This document shows positions 19,202 through 29,815 of a stretch of DNA of 64,000 nt, piece by piece. How positions within the stretch are numbered: the stretch's first letter is position 1; each line of letters opens with the position of its first letter. Location of the stretch: assembly GCF_036248255.1 (NCBI RefSeq), contig NZ_CP109178.1:1860001-1924000 (forward strand), read 5' to 3'. This DNA comes from Streptomyces sp. NBC_01717. GTDB lineage: Bacteria; Actinomycetota; Actinomycetes; Streptomycetales; Streptomycetaceae. Below the pieces are notes generated by a model that searched no databases, was not told where the DNA came from, and was given only the letters and a program-made list of their open reading frames with translations. A program made the position numbers and the translations under genes.

Positions 19202-20164
19202 CTAAGGCCGAGGCCCCGACAGGACCAGGCCCGCCGCCCCGAGCAGCGCGCCGGTGTCCGCGGCCTCGCCGAGGACCACGGTGGGAGCCTCACCGCCGCC
19301 GAGCACATCGGCGCGCAGCCGGGACTCGACCATGGCCCGGAACGGTTCACCGCCGTCGAGGGCCTCGCCGTGCAGCACGAACAGGCCGCACGCGAACAGC
19401 TGCTGGACGGTGGCGAGGCCGAGCACCAGGTTCTCCGCGTAGCGCGCGACGAGATCACCGGCGGCCGGGGCGTCGGACGCCACCAGCGCCGCCAGTGTGG
19501 CCGCCTCCGGAGCGAGGCCGTGCTCGGCGGCGCGCTCGCGCAGCCAGCGGGTCGTCGCCACGGTCTTCCAGCAGCCGCGCCGTCCGCAGGTGCAGAGCCG
19601 GCCGCTCGCGGTGACCGTCATGTGGGCGCCGCTGCGCCCACCGGTCGGGGCAAGCACCTCCCCCGCGTAGAGGATGCCGACGCCGAGGACCTCACCGGTC
19701 GCGACGGAGGCGAACGAGCGGCGGCCGCGCCCCGCGCCGAACCAGCGATCGCCGAGCACCTGCACGCGCGCCCGGTGCTCGATCCGCACCGGCGCACCGG
19801 CCAGCCCGGCGAGCCGGTCGGCCACCGGGTAGCCGCGCAGCGCCGGGGCGTCGTTCGCCTCGATGATCCGGCCCGCCGCCGGATCCACCACACCGGCCGC
19901 GGCCACGCCGACGCCGAGCAGGGCCTGCCCTGCGAACACCACCGTCGCCTCCCGCAGGGCCGCGTCGACGACGGCCGGGTCGAGGCTGCGCGCGTCGAAG
20001 CGGGCCTGCGCCCGCTCGCGTACGGCTCCGGCGCGGGTGAGCAGCGCGGCACGCACCAATCCGGGCAGCACCTCGACGGCGCCCAGCACACCGACGTCCC
20101 GCCCGGCCGACTCGTCCGGACGCGGATCGGGTACCAACCGCAAAGGAATACGTTCATGCGCCAT
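19202..20164 (-). CDS. ROK-family protein lacking the kinase catalytic site (probable sugar-sensing or regulatory protein)
   Basis: The 320-residue protein follows the ROK (sugar kinase/regulator) fold from end to end. The zinc site is intact: H181 with C191, C193 and C198 in CTCGRRGC. The kinase chemistry is lost. The N-terminal phosphate loop (normally DxGGT) reads [11 protein letters not shown]. The conserved E-N-D-A-N with the catalytic aspartate reads E129-H-R-A-R133. There is also no N-terminal DNA-binding helix-turn-helix, which ROK repressors such as NagC carry. It therefore looks like a ligand sensor or regulatory partner. It is convergent with the importer and divergent from the creatininase gene with only 41 nt between starts. 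Confidence 0.75.
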   Translation of the reverse strand: MAHERIPLRLVPDPRPDESAGRDVGVLGAVEVLPGLVRAALLTRAGAVRERAQARFDARSLDPAVVDAALREATVVFAGQALLGVGVAAAGVVDPAAGRIIEANDAPALRGYPVADRLAGLAGAPVRIEHRARVQVLGDRWFGAGRGRRSFASVATGEVLGVGILYAGEVLAPTGGRSGAHMTVTASGRLCTCGRRGCWKTVATTRWLRERAAEHGLAPEAATLAALVASDAPAAGDLVARYAENLVLGLATVQQLFACGLFVLHGEALDGGEPFRAMVESRLRADVLGGGEAPTVVLGEAADTGALLGAAGLVLSGPRP

Positions 20165-20205
20165 GCGCCGACTCTGTCATGCCATCGATCCGGGGAGACA
20201 GCGGC

Positions 20206-21015
20206 ATGACCCACCGGAATCTGACCGAGGCCACCTGGCGCGAGACGCGGGCAGCGGCTCCCGACGCGATCGCCGTCCTGCCGATCGGTTCGCAGGAGCA
20301 GCACGCCGAGCACCTGCCGATGGGCACGGACACGATGCTCGCCGACGCCGTGGTCTCCCGCGCCCTGGCTCTGCTCGACGAGCGGGCCGCCGCCGGTGAC
20401 GACGTGCCCGATCTCGTGCGGCTGCCGACGCTGCCGTACGGGCACAGCCCGCACCATCTGTTCGCGGCGGCGCTGACGCTGTCCGCGCCAGTGCTCGGCA
20501 TGGTCCTCGACGAGCTCCTCGACTCGCTGGCCGCCTGCGGCTACCGGCGGGTGCTCGTCGTCAACGGACACGGCGGCAACGACGAGATCATGCGGCTCGC
20601 GGTCAAGCGGTTCGCGCTGCGCGCCGACGTGACGGCCGCGGCCTGCTCCTACTGGACGCTCACCGACACCGGCGAGCCCGAGCAGGACGCGGACGCGCCG
20701 GACGAGAAGCACGCCGCGCTGGTGCCCGGGCACGCCGGCTGGTTCGAGACGTCGCTGATGCTGGCCGCACAGCCGGAGCTGGTACGTGCCGAGCGCGCCC
20801 GGCACGAGCCGGTCGAGCCGCCGCCGCTGTTCGACAAGCCGCCCTACCCCGGTCTGACCGTGGAGCGGCACGGCGAGTGGGAGCGGGTGGGCGGCGCCAC
20901 CGACGACGCGGCCGGCGCCGACGCCGCGCACGGCGAGCGCCTGCTCGACCGGCGCGCCCGCGGCCTGGCCCGCGCGGTGCTCGCCTTCGACGCCGCGTCG
21001 CGGCCCGTCGCGTGA
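20206..21015 (+). CDS. Creatininase-family amidohydrolase
   Basis: The 269-residue protein has the creatininase metal-binding pattern: E31 and H33 in SQEQHAEHLPMGTD with D42, H122 in NGHGGN, and E181 after GHAGWFE. Family members open cyclic amides or cleave formamides (creatinine, 3-oxo lactams, F420/riboflavin-pathway formamides). ATG 20206 is preferred over 20179 because GGGGAGAC lies about 10 nt upstream. Together with the enolase and RidA downstream it forms a three-gene catabolic unit. The substrate is unknown. Confidence 0.85.
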   Translation: MTHRNLTEATWRETRAAAPDAIAVLPIGSQEQHAEHLPMGTDTMLADAVVSRALALLDERAAAGDDVPDLVRLPTLPYGHSPHHLFAAALTLSAPVLGMVLDELLDSLAACGYRRVLVVNGHGGNDEIMRLAVKRFALRADVTAAACSYWTLTDTGEPEQDADAPDEKHAALVPGHAGWFETSLMLAAQPELVRAERARHEPVEPPPLFDKPPYPGLTVERHGEWERVGGATDDAAGADAAHGERLLDRRARGLARAVLAFDAASRPVA

Positions 21016-21046
21016 CCCTCCACCACTTCACACGTAAGGAACGTTC

Positions 21047-22174
21047 ATGAAGATCACCGAGGTCGACGTCCACGTCGTCAATCTGCCGCTGGTCAACCCG
21101 TTCACCAGCTCGTTCGAGACAAAGACCGGGGAAACACGCACCGTGGTGCGCATCAAGACCGACTCCGGCGTGGAGGGCTGGGGCGAGACGATGTGGGGCC
21201 GCCCGGTCGCCGCGATCGTCCGCGACCTCGCCGAGGACCTGATCGGAACGAGCCCGTTCGCCCTGGAGTCCTTCCACCGCCGCCACCACATGGTGCCGTT
21301 CTTCTACGGCTACCTGGGCTACGCCGCCCTGGCCGCGATCGACGTCGCCTGCTGGGACGCCATGGGCAAGGCCACCGGGCAGTCCGTGACCGACCTGCTG
21401 GGCGGCCCGGTGCGCCACGAGGTGCCGCTGACCGCGCTGATCACCCGCGCCGACGCACCCGGCGCCGACGCGGGCGACCTGCCGCGCATGCTCGCCGAGC
21501 ACACCGAGCGCGTGGTGGCCGAGGGCGGCTTCACGGCCGTGAAGCTCAAGGGCACCAAGGACGTACAGGGCGACGTCGCAATCCTTCGGGCAGTGCGCGC
21601 CGCCCTGCCCGAGGTGAGTCTGCGCGTGGACCCGAACGCCGCATGGTCGGTGCCCGACTCGGTGCGCGCCGGTATCGCCCTGGAGGAGCTGGACCTGGAG
21701 TACCTGGAGGACCCGTGCGTCGGGATCGAGGGCATGAGCCAGGTCCGCCAGAAGGTGCGCATCCCGCTGTGCACCAACATGTGCGTGGTCCGCTTCGAGG
21801 ACTTCGCGCCCGCCATGCGGCTCAACGCGGTCGACGTGATCCACGGTGACGTCTACAAGTGGGGTGGTATCGCGCCGACGAAGGCGCTGGCCGCGCACTG
21901 CGAGACGTTCGGCCTCGGCATGAACCTGCACAGCGGCGGCGAGCTGGGCATCGCGACGGCCGCACACCTCGCGGTGGTTGCCAGCACCCCGGTGCTGTCG
22001 CGTGCCATCGACTCCATGTACTACCTGCACGCGGACGACATCATCGAGCCGCTCACGCTGAACAACGGCAGTCTGCGGGTGCCGGACGGTCCGGGTCTCG
22101 GCGTCACCGTCGACGAGGACAAGCTCCGCCACTACGCCGAGGTGAACGCGCGCGAAGGAGACCTCACCAATTGA
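21047..22174 (+). CDS. Enolase-superfamily (MR/MLE) enzyme, glucarate-dehydratase-like
   Basis: The 375-residue protein carries K166-L-K168 (KxK general base), metal ligands D195 (RVDPNAAW), E221 (LEDP) and N244 in CTNM, plus D268 and H295 in NLHSGG. An Asn third ligand in a TNM motif is typical of the glucarate dehydratase branch. It likely dehydrates or epimerises a carboxylate produced from the imported compound. AAGGAA lies 7 nt before ATG 21047. It differs clearly from the first enolase at 607, which lacks KxK, so the two are not recent duplicates. Confidence 0.8.
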   Translation: MKITEVDVHVVNLPLVNPFTSSFETKTGETRTVVRIKTDSGVEGWGETMWGRPVAAIVRDLAEDLIGTSPFALESFHRRHHMVPFFYGYLGYAALAAIDVACWDAMGKATGQSVTDLLGGPVRHEVPLTALITRADAPGADAGDLPRMLAEHTERVVAEGGFTAVKLKGTKDVQGDVAILRAVRAALPEVSLRVDPNAAWSVPDSVRAGIALEELDLEYLEDPCVGIEGMSQVRQKVRIPLCTNMCVVRFEDFAPAMRLNAVDVIHGDVYKWGGIAPTKALAAHCETFGLGMNLHSGGELGIATAAHLAVVASTPVLSRAIDSMYYLHADDIIEPLTLNNGSLRVPDGPGLGVTVDEDKLRHYAEVNAREGDLTN

Positions 22175-22575
22175 CCACCGACAGTCCCCTCCCCGGGCGC
22201 CACGCCATCACGACCGCCGGGGCGCCCGCGCCGATCGGCGGATACAGCCAGGGCGTCGCCGCGGGTCCGTACCTGTTCACCTCCGGCTTCGGTCCGCAGG
22301 ACCCGGTCACGGGCGAGCTGGGCGAGACGATCGACGAGCAGACCCACCAGGTGCTCGCGAATCTGAGCGCTCTCCTGGCAACCGACGGGCTCACGCTCGA
22401 TGACGTGGTGAAGGCGACGGTCCATCTCCAGGACGTGCACCGTGACTTCGCCGGGTTCGACCAGGTCTACCGGAAGCACTTCAGCGACCCGCGGCCGGCA
22501 CGCACGACGGTCGGCTCCGAGCTGATGGGTATCCTCGTGGAAATCGACGTGGTGGCGCTGCGCCGGAACACCTGA
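22171..22575 (+). CDS. RidA (YjgF/YER057c/UK114) family enamine/imine deaminase
   Basis: The 134-residue protein starts at TTG 22171, overlapping the enolase stop by 4 nt, with GAAGGAG 10 nt upstream. It has the RidA signature with the substrate-binding arginine R111 (PARTTVGS) and E124 in VEIDVVA. RidA proteins hydrolyse reactive enamines/imines to keto acids and ammonia. That would follow naturally if the amidohydrolase and dehydratase release an amino-enoic acid. This chemistry is an inference from the operon. Confidence 0.85.
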   Translation: MTTDSPLPGRHAITTAGAPAPIGGYSQGVAAGPYLFTSGFGPQDPVTGELGETIDEQTHQVLANLSALLATDGLTLDDVVKATVHLQDVHRDFAGFDQVYRKHFSDPRPARTTVGSELMGILVEIDVVALRRNT

Positions 22576-22587
22576 TCCCGGGTACGT

Positions 22588-22617
22588 GGGCCGGGCCGTC
22601 CGACGACAGCCCGGCCC
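22588..22617 (+). terminator. Hairpin terminator after the RidA operon
   Basis: GGGCCGGGC (22588-22596) pairs with GCCCGGCCC (22609-22617) around a 12-nt loop, 12 nt after the RidA stop codon. Confidence 0.6.
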
Positions 22618-22771
22618 GCAGCGCTTGACTCGCGCGATCGGTCCTTGCCGTCCGGAGCGATCCGCCCCACCGGACGCAGCAGCGCGCCTCGAAGGCGTCA
22701 CGGTCCTCGAAGTCGATCGCCCGGTACGCAGCCGACGCCGATCCGGGGTCTGCGCCGGACTCGGCCTCGCG

Positions 22772-22921
22772 TCAGATCCTGTGAAGGGTCCGGTCGAAGC
22801 CGAGCACCACGGCCTTGATGTTCGGTGATCCCTTGCGGGAGATGACGGGCAGGATCCGTCGTCGACGCAGTTCGTCGCGGTGGGCGCCGGCCTGCTCGAT
22901 GCGCAGATCGCCGTGGTCCCG
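22772..22921 (-). pseudogene. IS5-family transposase C-terminal fragment
   Basis: Minus-strand translation gives about 48 codons before a stop at 22772. They contain HRDELRRRRILPVISRKGSP followed by NIK, the characteristic stretch before the catalytic glutamate region of IS5-type DDE transposases. The usual continuation (GLGKLRYVVEQT) is lost, and an in-frame stop lies directly upstream. It is a scar, not an active element. No terminal repeats were found. The rest of 22618-22978 shows no gene. Confidence 0.5.
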
Positions 22922-22978
22922 TCACGGTCGGGTCACGGATTCGAATATGCCCGAAAAAGTTACCCTGGGAAAACAAAC

Positions 22979-23809
22979 ATGTACCCAAGGTCACAAATCA
23001 GTGTCTTGGGGGCAGCCGTGGCAGATGTTGTACTGGCCGGAATCCTGGGGGCCGTCGCCCTGGCGGTATTCCTCCTCCACTGGGCGCACCAGAGAAGTCG
23101 AGAGACCATCACCCAGCTGCGCGCAAAGGTAGCCGCACAGAGGACTGCAGCAATGCCGCCAGGCCGAACGTCCGCTGTAGCTGCCTCTGACGCCCCGGAG
23201 GAGCCGGTCGGCCGCAGCGGCGGTGCAGCCGCCCTTCTCGCCTCGTTCAGCGACCGAGCCCGGTCTGCCTGGAGGGGACATCGCACGGCCACCATCACGG
23301 TGACAGCCGCCACCGTCGCCATCGTGGGCGCGCTCGCCCTGACGTCGGGCGGGAGCACACCCCAAACAGCCACGGCCGCGCCGTCCGCCACTGCCTCGGG
23401 CGCCATCCCGGACGCCCGCCAGGACAAGAAGGGGGATGGTCAAAATACGGAGCACAGCCCCGCCGAAGAGGGAGACGACACGGGCGTCACCCATGACGAC
23501 AGCAACGCGCGGGCGTTCTCCGGCCCCGGATCGGTGGCCCCCCTCGAGGGGGAGCCCACACCTGGGAGCAGCAGCACGCCCGCCTCCGGCGGCGAGGACC
23601 GGACCGAGCCGCCCACCGGAGGCACCCCGGCCCCGGACCGGACGACGGTACCCGGCCCGCCCGGGACCACCGCACCCGGCCCGGGCGCTTCCCCCGCCAC
23701 TACGCCGCCATCTCCCACGCCGAAGCCCTCAGCGCCCCAGAAGCCGGACAAGTGTGACGGCGTGATCGACCTCCACCTGCCACTGCTGCCGGACGTCTGC
23801 CTCCTGTAG
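22979..23809 (+). CDS. Unknown membrane protein with two TM segments and a Pro/Thr-rich tail
   Basis: The 276-residue protein is not recognised. An N-terminal hydrophobic segment (ADVVLAGILGAVALAVFLL, about 14-32) is followed by a short basic/coiled stretch and a second TM near residues 100-122 (TVTAATVAIVGALAL). A long low-complexity region rich in Pro, Thr, Ser and Gly ends in a short hydrophobic tail with two cysteines (CDGVIDLHLPLLPDVCLL), which could form a disulphide loop if exported. The start is uncertain: ATG 22979, or a GTG near 23020 preceded by TGGGGG. It lies beside the IS5 scar. Confidence 0.5.
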   Translation: MYPRSQISVLGAAVADVVLAGILGAVALAVFLLHWAHQRSRETITQLRAKVAAQRTAAMPPGRTSAVAASDAPEEPVGRSGGAAALLASFSDRARSAWRGHRTATITVTAATVAIVGALALTSGGSTPQTATAAPSATASGAIPDARQDKKGDGQNTEHSPAEEGDDTGVTHDDSNARAFSGPGSVAPLEGEPTPGSSSTPASGGEDRTEPPTGGTPAPDRTTVPGPPGTTAPGPGASPATTPPSPTPKPSAPQKPDKCDGVIDLHLPLLPDVCLL

Positions 23810-24047
23810 CGCAGAGGGCGGAGCGCGCAGCCAGTTCGGTGATCTCGGTCTGGAGCTGCTGCGACACGTGGCCGTCAGGTGGCCCGGGCTCAGGGGTTCC
23901 GCCCTCTGGCGATCGCTCCGCCATCGTCGTGGCGTTGCTACCGGCATCGGCGGCATGCTCGCCCTGCGCCAACTCCCCCGGCTCAAGCCCGAAGCAGACC
24001 GCGGATCGGAGACCGCGCAGGCCTCGTGACGCTCAAAGGCGCCTCCG
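23810..24047. other. Non-coding stretch
   Basis: No supported gene is seen between the membrane protein and the betaine operon. A minus-strand frame starting at a TTG near 23972 has plausible composition but no ribosome site and overlaps the upstream gene antisense. Confidence 0.4.
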
Positions 24048-24092
24048 GTCGCGGGAGGGCATATGCCGTTCCGTCACATGCCCTCCCGCGAC
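24048..24092 (-). terminator. Long perfect hairpin downstream of the betaine operon
   Basis: GTCGCGGGAGGGCAT (24048-24062) and ATGCCCTCCCGCGAC (24078-24092) are a perfect 15-bp inverted repeat with a 15-nt loop. It lies 85 nt after the stop of the glycine-betaine binding protein and probably ends that operon. Its symmetry would allow it to work in both directions. Confidence 0.65.
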
Positions 24093-24177
24093 TCACATCG
24101 GTTGGCCGTCGTGGGCAAGTACGTCCGCCCTCAACCGGGTCGAACGGTCGTGGAGACTGCCGGTCCGCCCAACGACA

Positions 24178-25143
24178 TCACTTGGGCAGCCAGGCGCGCC
24201 ACGTCGACTCGTTCTTGTCGACCCACTTCTTTGCCGCCTCCTGAGGTGAGAGCTTCTGATCGGCGATCATCAGAGCCACCTCGTTCTGCTCCTCGGTGCC
24301 CCAGGAGAAGTTCTTGAGGAACTGAGCCGCCTTGCCGCCGTTGCCGGCGAAGCGCGCGTTGAGGTACTTCTTCAGCGGCGTGTGCGGATAGGCGCACTCG
24401 ACCTTCTCTGCGTCGGCGTCGCAACCGTCCTTGTACGGAGGCAGTTCGATCTCCGTCATCGGTACCTTCTCGAACAGCCACTGCGGCTTGTACCAGTAGG
24501 TGAGGAACGGCTTCTTCTCCTTGGCGAACTGCTTGATCTGGGTGATCTGCGCCGCCTCGGAGCCCGAGAACACGACCTGATAGTCCAGGCCGAGGTTCTT
24601 CACGAGCGCCTTGTCGTTGGTGACGTACGACGGAGAGCCGTCCAGCAACTGGCCCTTGCCGCCGCTCTCGGCGGTGCGGAACCGGTCGGCGTACTTGTTG
24701 AGGTTCTTCCAGTCGGTGACGTCGGGGTGCGCCTTGGCGAAGTACGTGGGGACGTACCAGCCGATGTGGCCGGTGACGCCGAGGTCCCCGCCGGGCGTGA
24801 TCGTCTTCTTGTCCTTGACGTACCGGGCCTCCTGGTCCGGATGGCCCCAGTCCTCCAGGATGGCGTCCACCCGGCCTTGGCTGAGGGCGTCCCAGGCGGG
24901 CACCTCGTCGATCTGAACGGTGTCGACGCGGTAGCCCAGCTCGTGTTCGAGAAGGTATTGGGCCACGGCGGTGTTCGCCTGGGCGCCGACCCATGACTGG
25001 ACCGAGAGCGTCACGGTCTTGGCGCCCTGCGCGTTGGCGAACGGAGAGGGCTGGCGCGTCATGTCCGCCGCCCCGCAGCCGGCAACGGCTACCAGACCGG
25101 CGGCGCAGACGAGCGCGATCAGAGGTGTGCGCAGACGAGCCAT
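24178..25143 (-). CDS. Glycine betaine/choline ABC transporter substrate-binding lipoprotein
   Basis: The 321-residue protein has a lipoprotein signal with lipobox VAVAGC (Cys23). The mature part is an OpuAC/ProX-type binding fold (TVTLSVQSWVGAQANTAVAQ, ILEDWGHPD, TYWYKPQWLF). Aromatic residues such as those in TYWYKPQW usually cage the quaternary amine. ATG 25143 is chosen because the permease gene ends 1 nt upstream and GGGGG precedes it. It is the last gene of the choline/betaine operon. Confidence 0.88.
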   Translation of the reverse strand: MARLRTPLIALVCAAGLVAVAGCGAADMTRQPSPFANAQGAKTVTLSVQSWVGAQANTAVAQYLLEHELGYRVDTVQIDEVPAWDALSQGRVDAILEDWGHPDQEARYVKDKKTITPGGDLGVTGHIGWYVPTYFAKAHPDVTDWKNLNKYADRFRTAESGGKGQLLDGSPSYVTNDKALVKNLGLDYQVVFSGSEAAQITQIKQFAKEKKPFLTYWYKPQWLFEKVPMTEIELPPYKDGCDADAEKVECAYPHTPLKKYLNARFAGNGGKAAQFLKNFSWGTEEQNEVALMIADQKLSPQEAAKKWVDKNESTWRAWLPK

Positions 25144-25144
25144 G

Positions 25145-27106
25145 TCAGGCCCCCTTTTCGGTGCGGCGCTGTGTCGGCTGCGTGACACGGTCGAGCATCA
25201 GGCCGAGGCAGACGATCGCGGCACCTGCGACCAGACCGGTCGCGAGGTCGCCCTGGGCGAGGCCGAACACGACGTCGTAGCCGAGAGCACCTCCGCCGAC
25301 GAGACCGCCGATCACGACCACGGCGAGTACGAGGACGACTCCCTGGTTGACGGCGAGCAGCAGTGCCGGGCGGGCCAACGGCAGCTGGACCTTGCGCAGC
25401 TGCTGCATCCCGGTGGCACCGAGCGAACGAGAGGACTCCATGACGACGGGGTCGACGCTGTTCATTCCCTGCGTGGTGATGCGGACGACGGCGGGCAGCG
25501 CGTAGATGACGGCGGCGGCCACCGCCGGTGCGCGGCCGACGCCGAACAGAGCGACCACAGGGATGAGGTAGACGAACTGCGGCATCGTCTGGAACACGTC
25601 GAGCACCGGACGCAGCAGGCGTTCCACCCGCTCGCTCCGGGAAGCGGCGATGCCGACGGCGAAACCGATCACCAGGGTGACGGCGACGCCGGCCAGCACC
25701 TGGGAGAGCGTGTTGAGCGCCGGGTCCCAGACGCCGAGCACGCCGATCGCGGCCATCGCGAGGACGGCGGTCAGCGTGGTGCGCCAGGTGCCGATCACCA
25801 TGGCGAGTACGGCGACCAGCAGGAGCAGTGCCCACCAGGGCAGCCACTGGAGCCCGTCGCGTACCGGATCGAGGATCCAGGTGGTGAAGTGGGCGGCCCA
25901 GTCCGCCGTGCCGCCGATGACGGGCACGCCGGAGTAGAGGTGGTCGGTCATCCAGCCGACGGCCTCATTGACCGGCTCGGCGATGCCGACGGTCCAGGCG
26001 TCGGGCCAGGTCGGCTTGGAGGCGAGCCGTGCCACGACGGCGGCGCCGACAGTGCCGGCCACCACGACGGCCCAGCCGGACCAGGCGGGCCCGGCCTGCG
26101 GGGCGGTGGTGCCGATGCGGGTGCCGGCTGCGGCGGTGACCCGGTCGAGGACGACGGCGAGCAGCACGATCGGAATGCCGGCGGCGAGCGCGGCGCCGAC
26201 GTCGACGGAGGCGAGGGCCTGGTAGACGCGGTCACCGAGGCCGCCCGCGCCGATCACGGAGGCGATGACGGCCATCGACAGGGCCATCATGATCGTCTGG
26301 TTGAGGCCGAGCAGCAGTTCCTTGCGGGCGAGCGGAAGCCGGGCGGTGAGGAGCCGCTGCCGTCCCGTCGCGCCGAGCGAGGCCGCGGCCTCCATGACGC
26401 CGGCGTCGGCGTCGCGCAGTCCGAGCGCGGTCAGCCGGGCCATCGGAGGTGCCGCGTAGATGACGGTCGCCAGGACGGCGGCAGGCACACCGATGCCGAA
26501 GACCAGCACCACCGGCAGCAGGTACGCGAAGGCCGGCATGACCTGCATGGTGTCGAGTACCGGGCGCAGAGAGCGGAACACCCGGTCGGACAGACCGGCG
26601 GCCAGGCCGAGCAGTGCTCCGAGGATCACGGAGGCCAGGACGGCGACGACCATCAGCGCGAGGGTCTGCATCGTGGGCACCCACATGCCGAGCAGTGCGC
26701 AGAGGATGAACGCGGCGACGGCGGTGAGTGCGAGCCGGACGCCGGCGACCCGCCAGGCGATCAGACCGGCGGCGACCGTGACACCGGCCCAGCCGGCGGC
26801 GAGCAGGACCAGGTAGACGCCGCGTACGGACAGCACGACGGCGTTGCTGATGTGCCCGAAGAAGTAGAGGAACAGCGGGTGGGTGTCGCGGTTGTCGATG
26901 ATCCAGTCGCTGACGTGCCCGAGCGGACCGGTCAGATCGACGGTCAGGCTCCCGGGCCATGTCCCGCCGCCGATGAGGAAGGCGCCGAGTATCAGCAGTG
27001 CGAGGGCGCCGACCAGCACGACGCCGGTGCGGTGCCGCGCGAAGGAGGAAGCCGGTGTGGAGGCGTCCAGCCCGGTGGTACGCGGAGTGGTGACAGTGGC
27101 GGTCAT
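25145..27106 (-). CDS. Tandem (double) glycine betaine/choline ABC transporter permease
   Basis: The 653-residue protein contains two ProW/OpuAB-type permease domains fused in one chain (about 20-330 and 360-640). Each has its own EAA-like loop (DAGVMEAAASLGATGRQRLL and DPVVMESSRSLGATGMQQLR). Both halves of the transport channel are thus encoded by one gene, where many bacteria use a homodimer. ATG 27106 follows GGGGGTGG. It lies between the ATPase and the binding protein, with a 1-nt gap to the latter. Confidence 0.88.
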   Translation of the reverse strand: MTATVTTPRTTGLDASTPASSFARHRTGVVLVGALALLILGAFLIGGGTWPGSLTVDLTGPLGHVSDWIIDNRDTHPLFLYFFGHISNAVVLSVRGVYLVLLAAGWAGVTVAAGLIAWRVAGVRLALTAVAAFILCALLGMWVPTMQTLALMVVAVLASVILGALLGLAAGLSDRVFRSLRPVLDTMQVMPAFAYLLPVVLVFGIGVPAAVLATVIYAAPPMARLTALGLRDADAGVMEAAASLGATGRQRLLTARLPLARKELLLGLNQTIMMALSMAVIASVIGAGGLGDRVYQALASVDVGAALAAGIPIVLLAVVLDRVTAAAGTRIGTTAPQAGPAWSGWAVVVAGTVGAAVVARLASKPTWPDAWTVGIAEPVNEAVGWMTDHLYSGVPVIGGTADWAAHFTTWILDPVRDGLQWLPWWALLLLVAVLAMVIGTWRTTLTAVLAMAAIGVLGVWDPALNTLSQVLAGVAVTLVIGFAVGIAASRSERVERLLRPVLDVFQTMPQFVYLIPVVALFGVGRAPAVAAAVIYALPAVVRITTQGMNSVDPVVMESSRSLGATGMQQLRKVQLPLARPALLLAVNQGVVLVLAVVVIGGLVGGGALGYDVVFGLAQGDLATGLVAGAAIVCLGLMLDRVTQPTQRRTEKGA

Positions 27107-27218
27107 CGCGGCCACCCCCCGCTCGTGAGCCAGGAGGCCCGCGCGGCGGCCCGGCATTCTGGCGCGGACGGGTCAGCTGACGTATGGCCCGGCGGAGCCG
27201 AGCAGGTACTCACATGCA

Positions 27219-28267
<1,049 letters not shown>

Positions 28268-28268
<1 letters not shown>

Positions 28269-29794
28269 CAGGCATGACCCCCAGTAGTGGCACCGAGCAG
28301 ATCTGCGCATTTCTCCCCGACCATCAGCACGCCGATCATCGGGTTGACGGTCGTCATCGTCGGGAAGACGGACGCGTCGGCTATCCGGATGCCATCGAGG
28401 CCCCGGATCGTCAGGTCAGGTTCGACGACGGCGAGTTCGTCGTCGGCCGCGCCCATGCGGCAGGTTCCGGCCGGGTGGTAGACGGTGTGCGCGACCTTGC
28501 GCGCGTACTCGCTGATGTCCTCGTCGGAGGTGATCTCGGGCCCCGGGCAGACCTCGCGCTTCAGCCAGCCGGCCAGCGGTTCCTGCGCTGCGATCTCGCG
28601 GGCGATCCTGATCCCGTCGACGAGCGTGCGGCCGTCGTAGTCGTCCTCGTCGGTGAAGTACCGGAAGTCGAGTGCGGGTTTGACCTCGGGGTCGGGACTG
28701 GTCAGGTACAGCCGTCCGCGGCTCTTCGGCTTCGGGATGTTCGGCGTCATCGACACGCCGTGCGCGGGCCGCTCATAGCCGAGGCGCTCGGGGTTGTCGG
28801 TGAACGGGATCTGGTAGAAGTGGAACATCAGGTCGGGACCCTGGCTGTTCGGATCCCGCCGTACGAACAGCCCGGCGTCGCTGTCCATCGCTGAGTTCTC
28901 GGGAATCGGCCCGTGCGTCTCCCAGACGATGACGGACTCGGGATGGTCGAGCAGGTTCTCACCGACACCCGGCAGGTCGTGCACCACGGGGATGCCGAGC
29001 TTCTCCAGCTCCGCGCGGTGCCCGATGCCGGAGTGCATCAGCAGCCGCGGGGTGTCCACCGCACCGGCACACACCACCACTTCTCGCCGCGCCCGCACGA
29101 GCCGCTCCGCACCGTCCTTGGTCCGCACGTGCACGCCGGTCGCACGCGTTCCTGCCAGCTCCAGCCGGAACGCCCAGGTCTCCAGGGCGATGTGGAGGTT
29201 CGGTCGGTCGAGGAAGGGGTGCAGATACGCCACCGACGCCGAGGAACGCTTGTTGTTCTCGGGATGGTAGGCGAGGTCGAAGAAGCCGACACCGTCCCGG
29301 AAGGCCTCCTTGTTGAAGCCCTCGACGCGCGGCACCCCGAGTGTGGTCTGCGCCGCGTCGACGAAGTCGCGGGCGATGGCGTTCCGGTCGGCCTCGTCGA
29401 CGGGGACGATGTTGTTGCGCAGCTTGTGGAAGTACGGGTCCATCGACGCCGCGTCCCAGCCGGCCGCGCCCGCCTCGGCCCACTCGTCCCAGTCGGACGG
29501 CAGCGGCTTGAAGGCGATGAGGGTGTTGTGGGACGAACAGCCGCCGAGGACCCGGGCCCGGCTGTGGCGGATGTTCGAGTTGCCGCGGGGCTGCTCGGTG
29601 GTGGGGTAGTCGTAGTCCAGCTCACCGCCGAGGAGGCCCATCCAGCGGCGCAGGGTCAGGACGTCGTCCCGACCCACGTCGCTCGGTCCACCCTCGATGA
29701 GGGCAACGGTGATGTCCGGGTTCTCGGTGAGCCGGGAGGCGATCACCGAACCTGCGGTGCCGCCCCCGACGATGACGTAGTCGTAATCGGTCAT
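28268..29794 (-). CDS. betA: GMC-family FAD oxidoreductase, choline dehydrogenase-like
   Basis: The 508-residue protein begins with an FAD-binding [13 protein letters not shown] (10-22). It has the GMC signature around VLGGCSSHN and a C-terminal [10 protein letters not shown] containing the active-site histidine region. It oxidises an alcohol to an aldehyde, here most likely choline to betaine aldehyde. ATG 29794 (AGAGG 8 nt upstream) is preferred to the GTG at 29803. It sits between the betaine aldehyde dehydrogenase and the importer, which strongly supports the choline assignment. Confidence 0.82.
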
Positions 29795-29815
29795 GTGCTT
29801 CACCTCTGCTCCCGT

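Noticed and set aside
23700..23972. 90-codon minus-strand ORF from a TTG
   Set aside because: Plausible composition, but it has no ribosome site and overlaps the end of the membrane-protein gene antisense.
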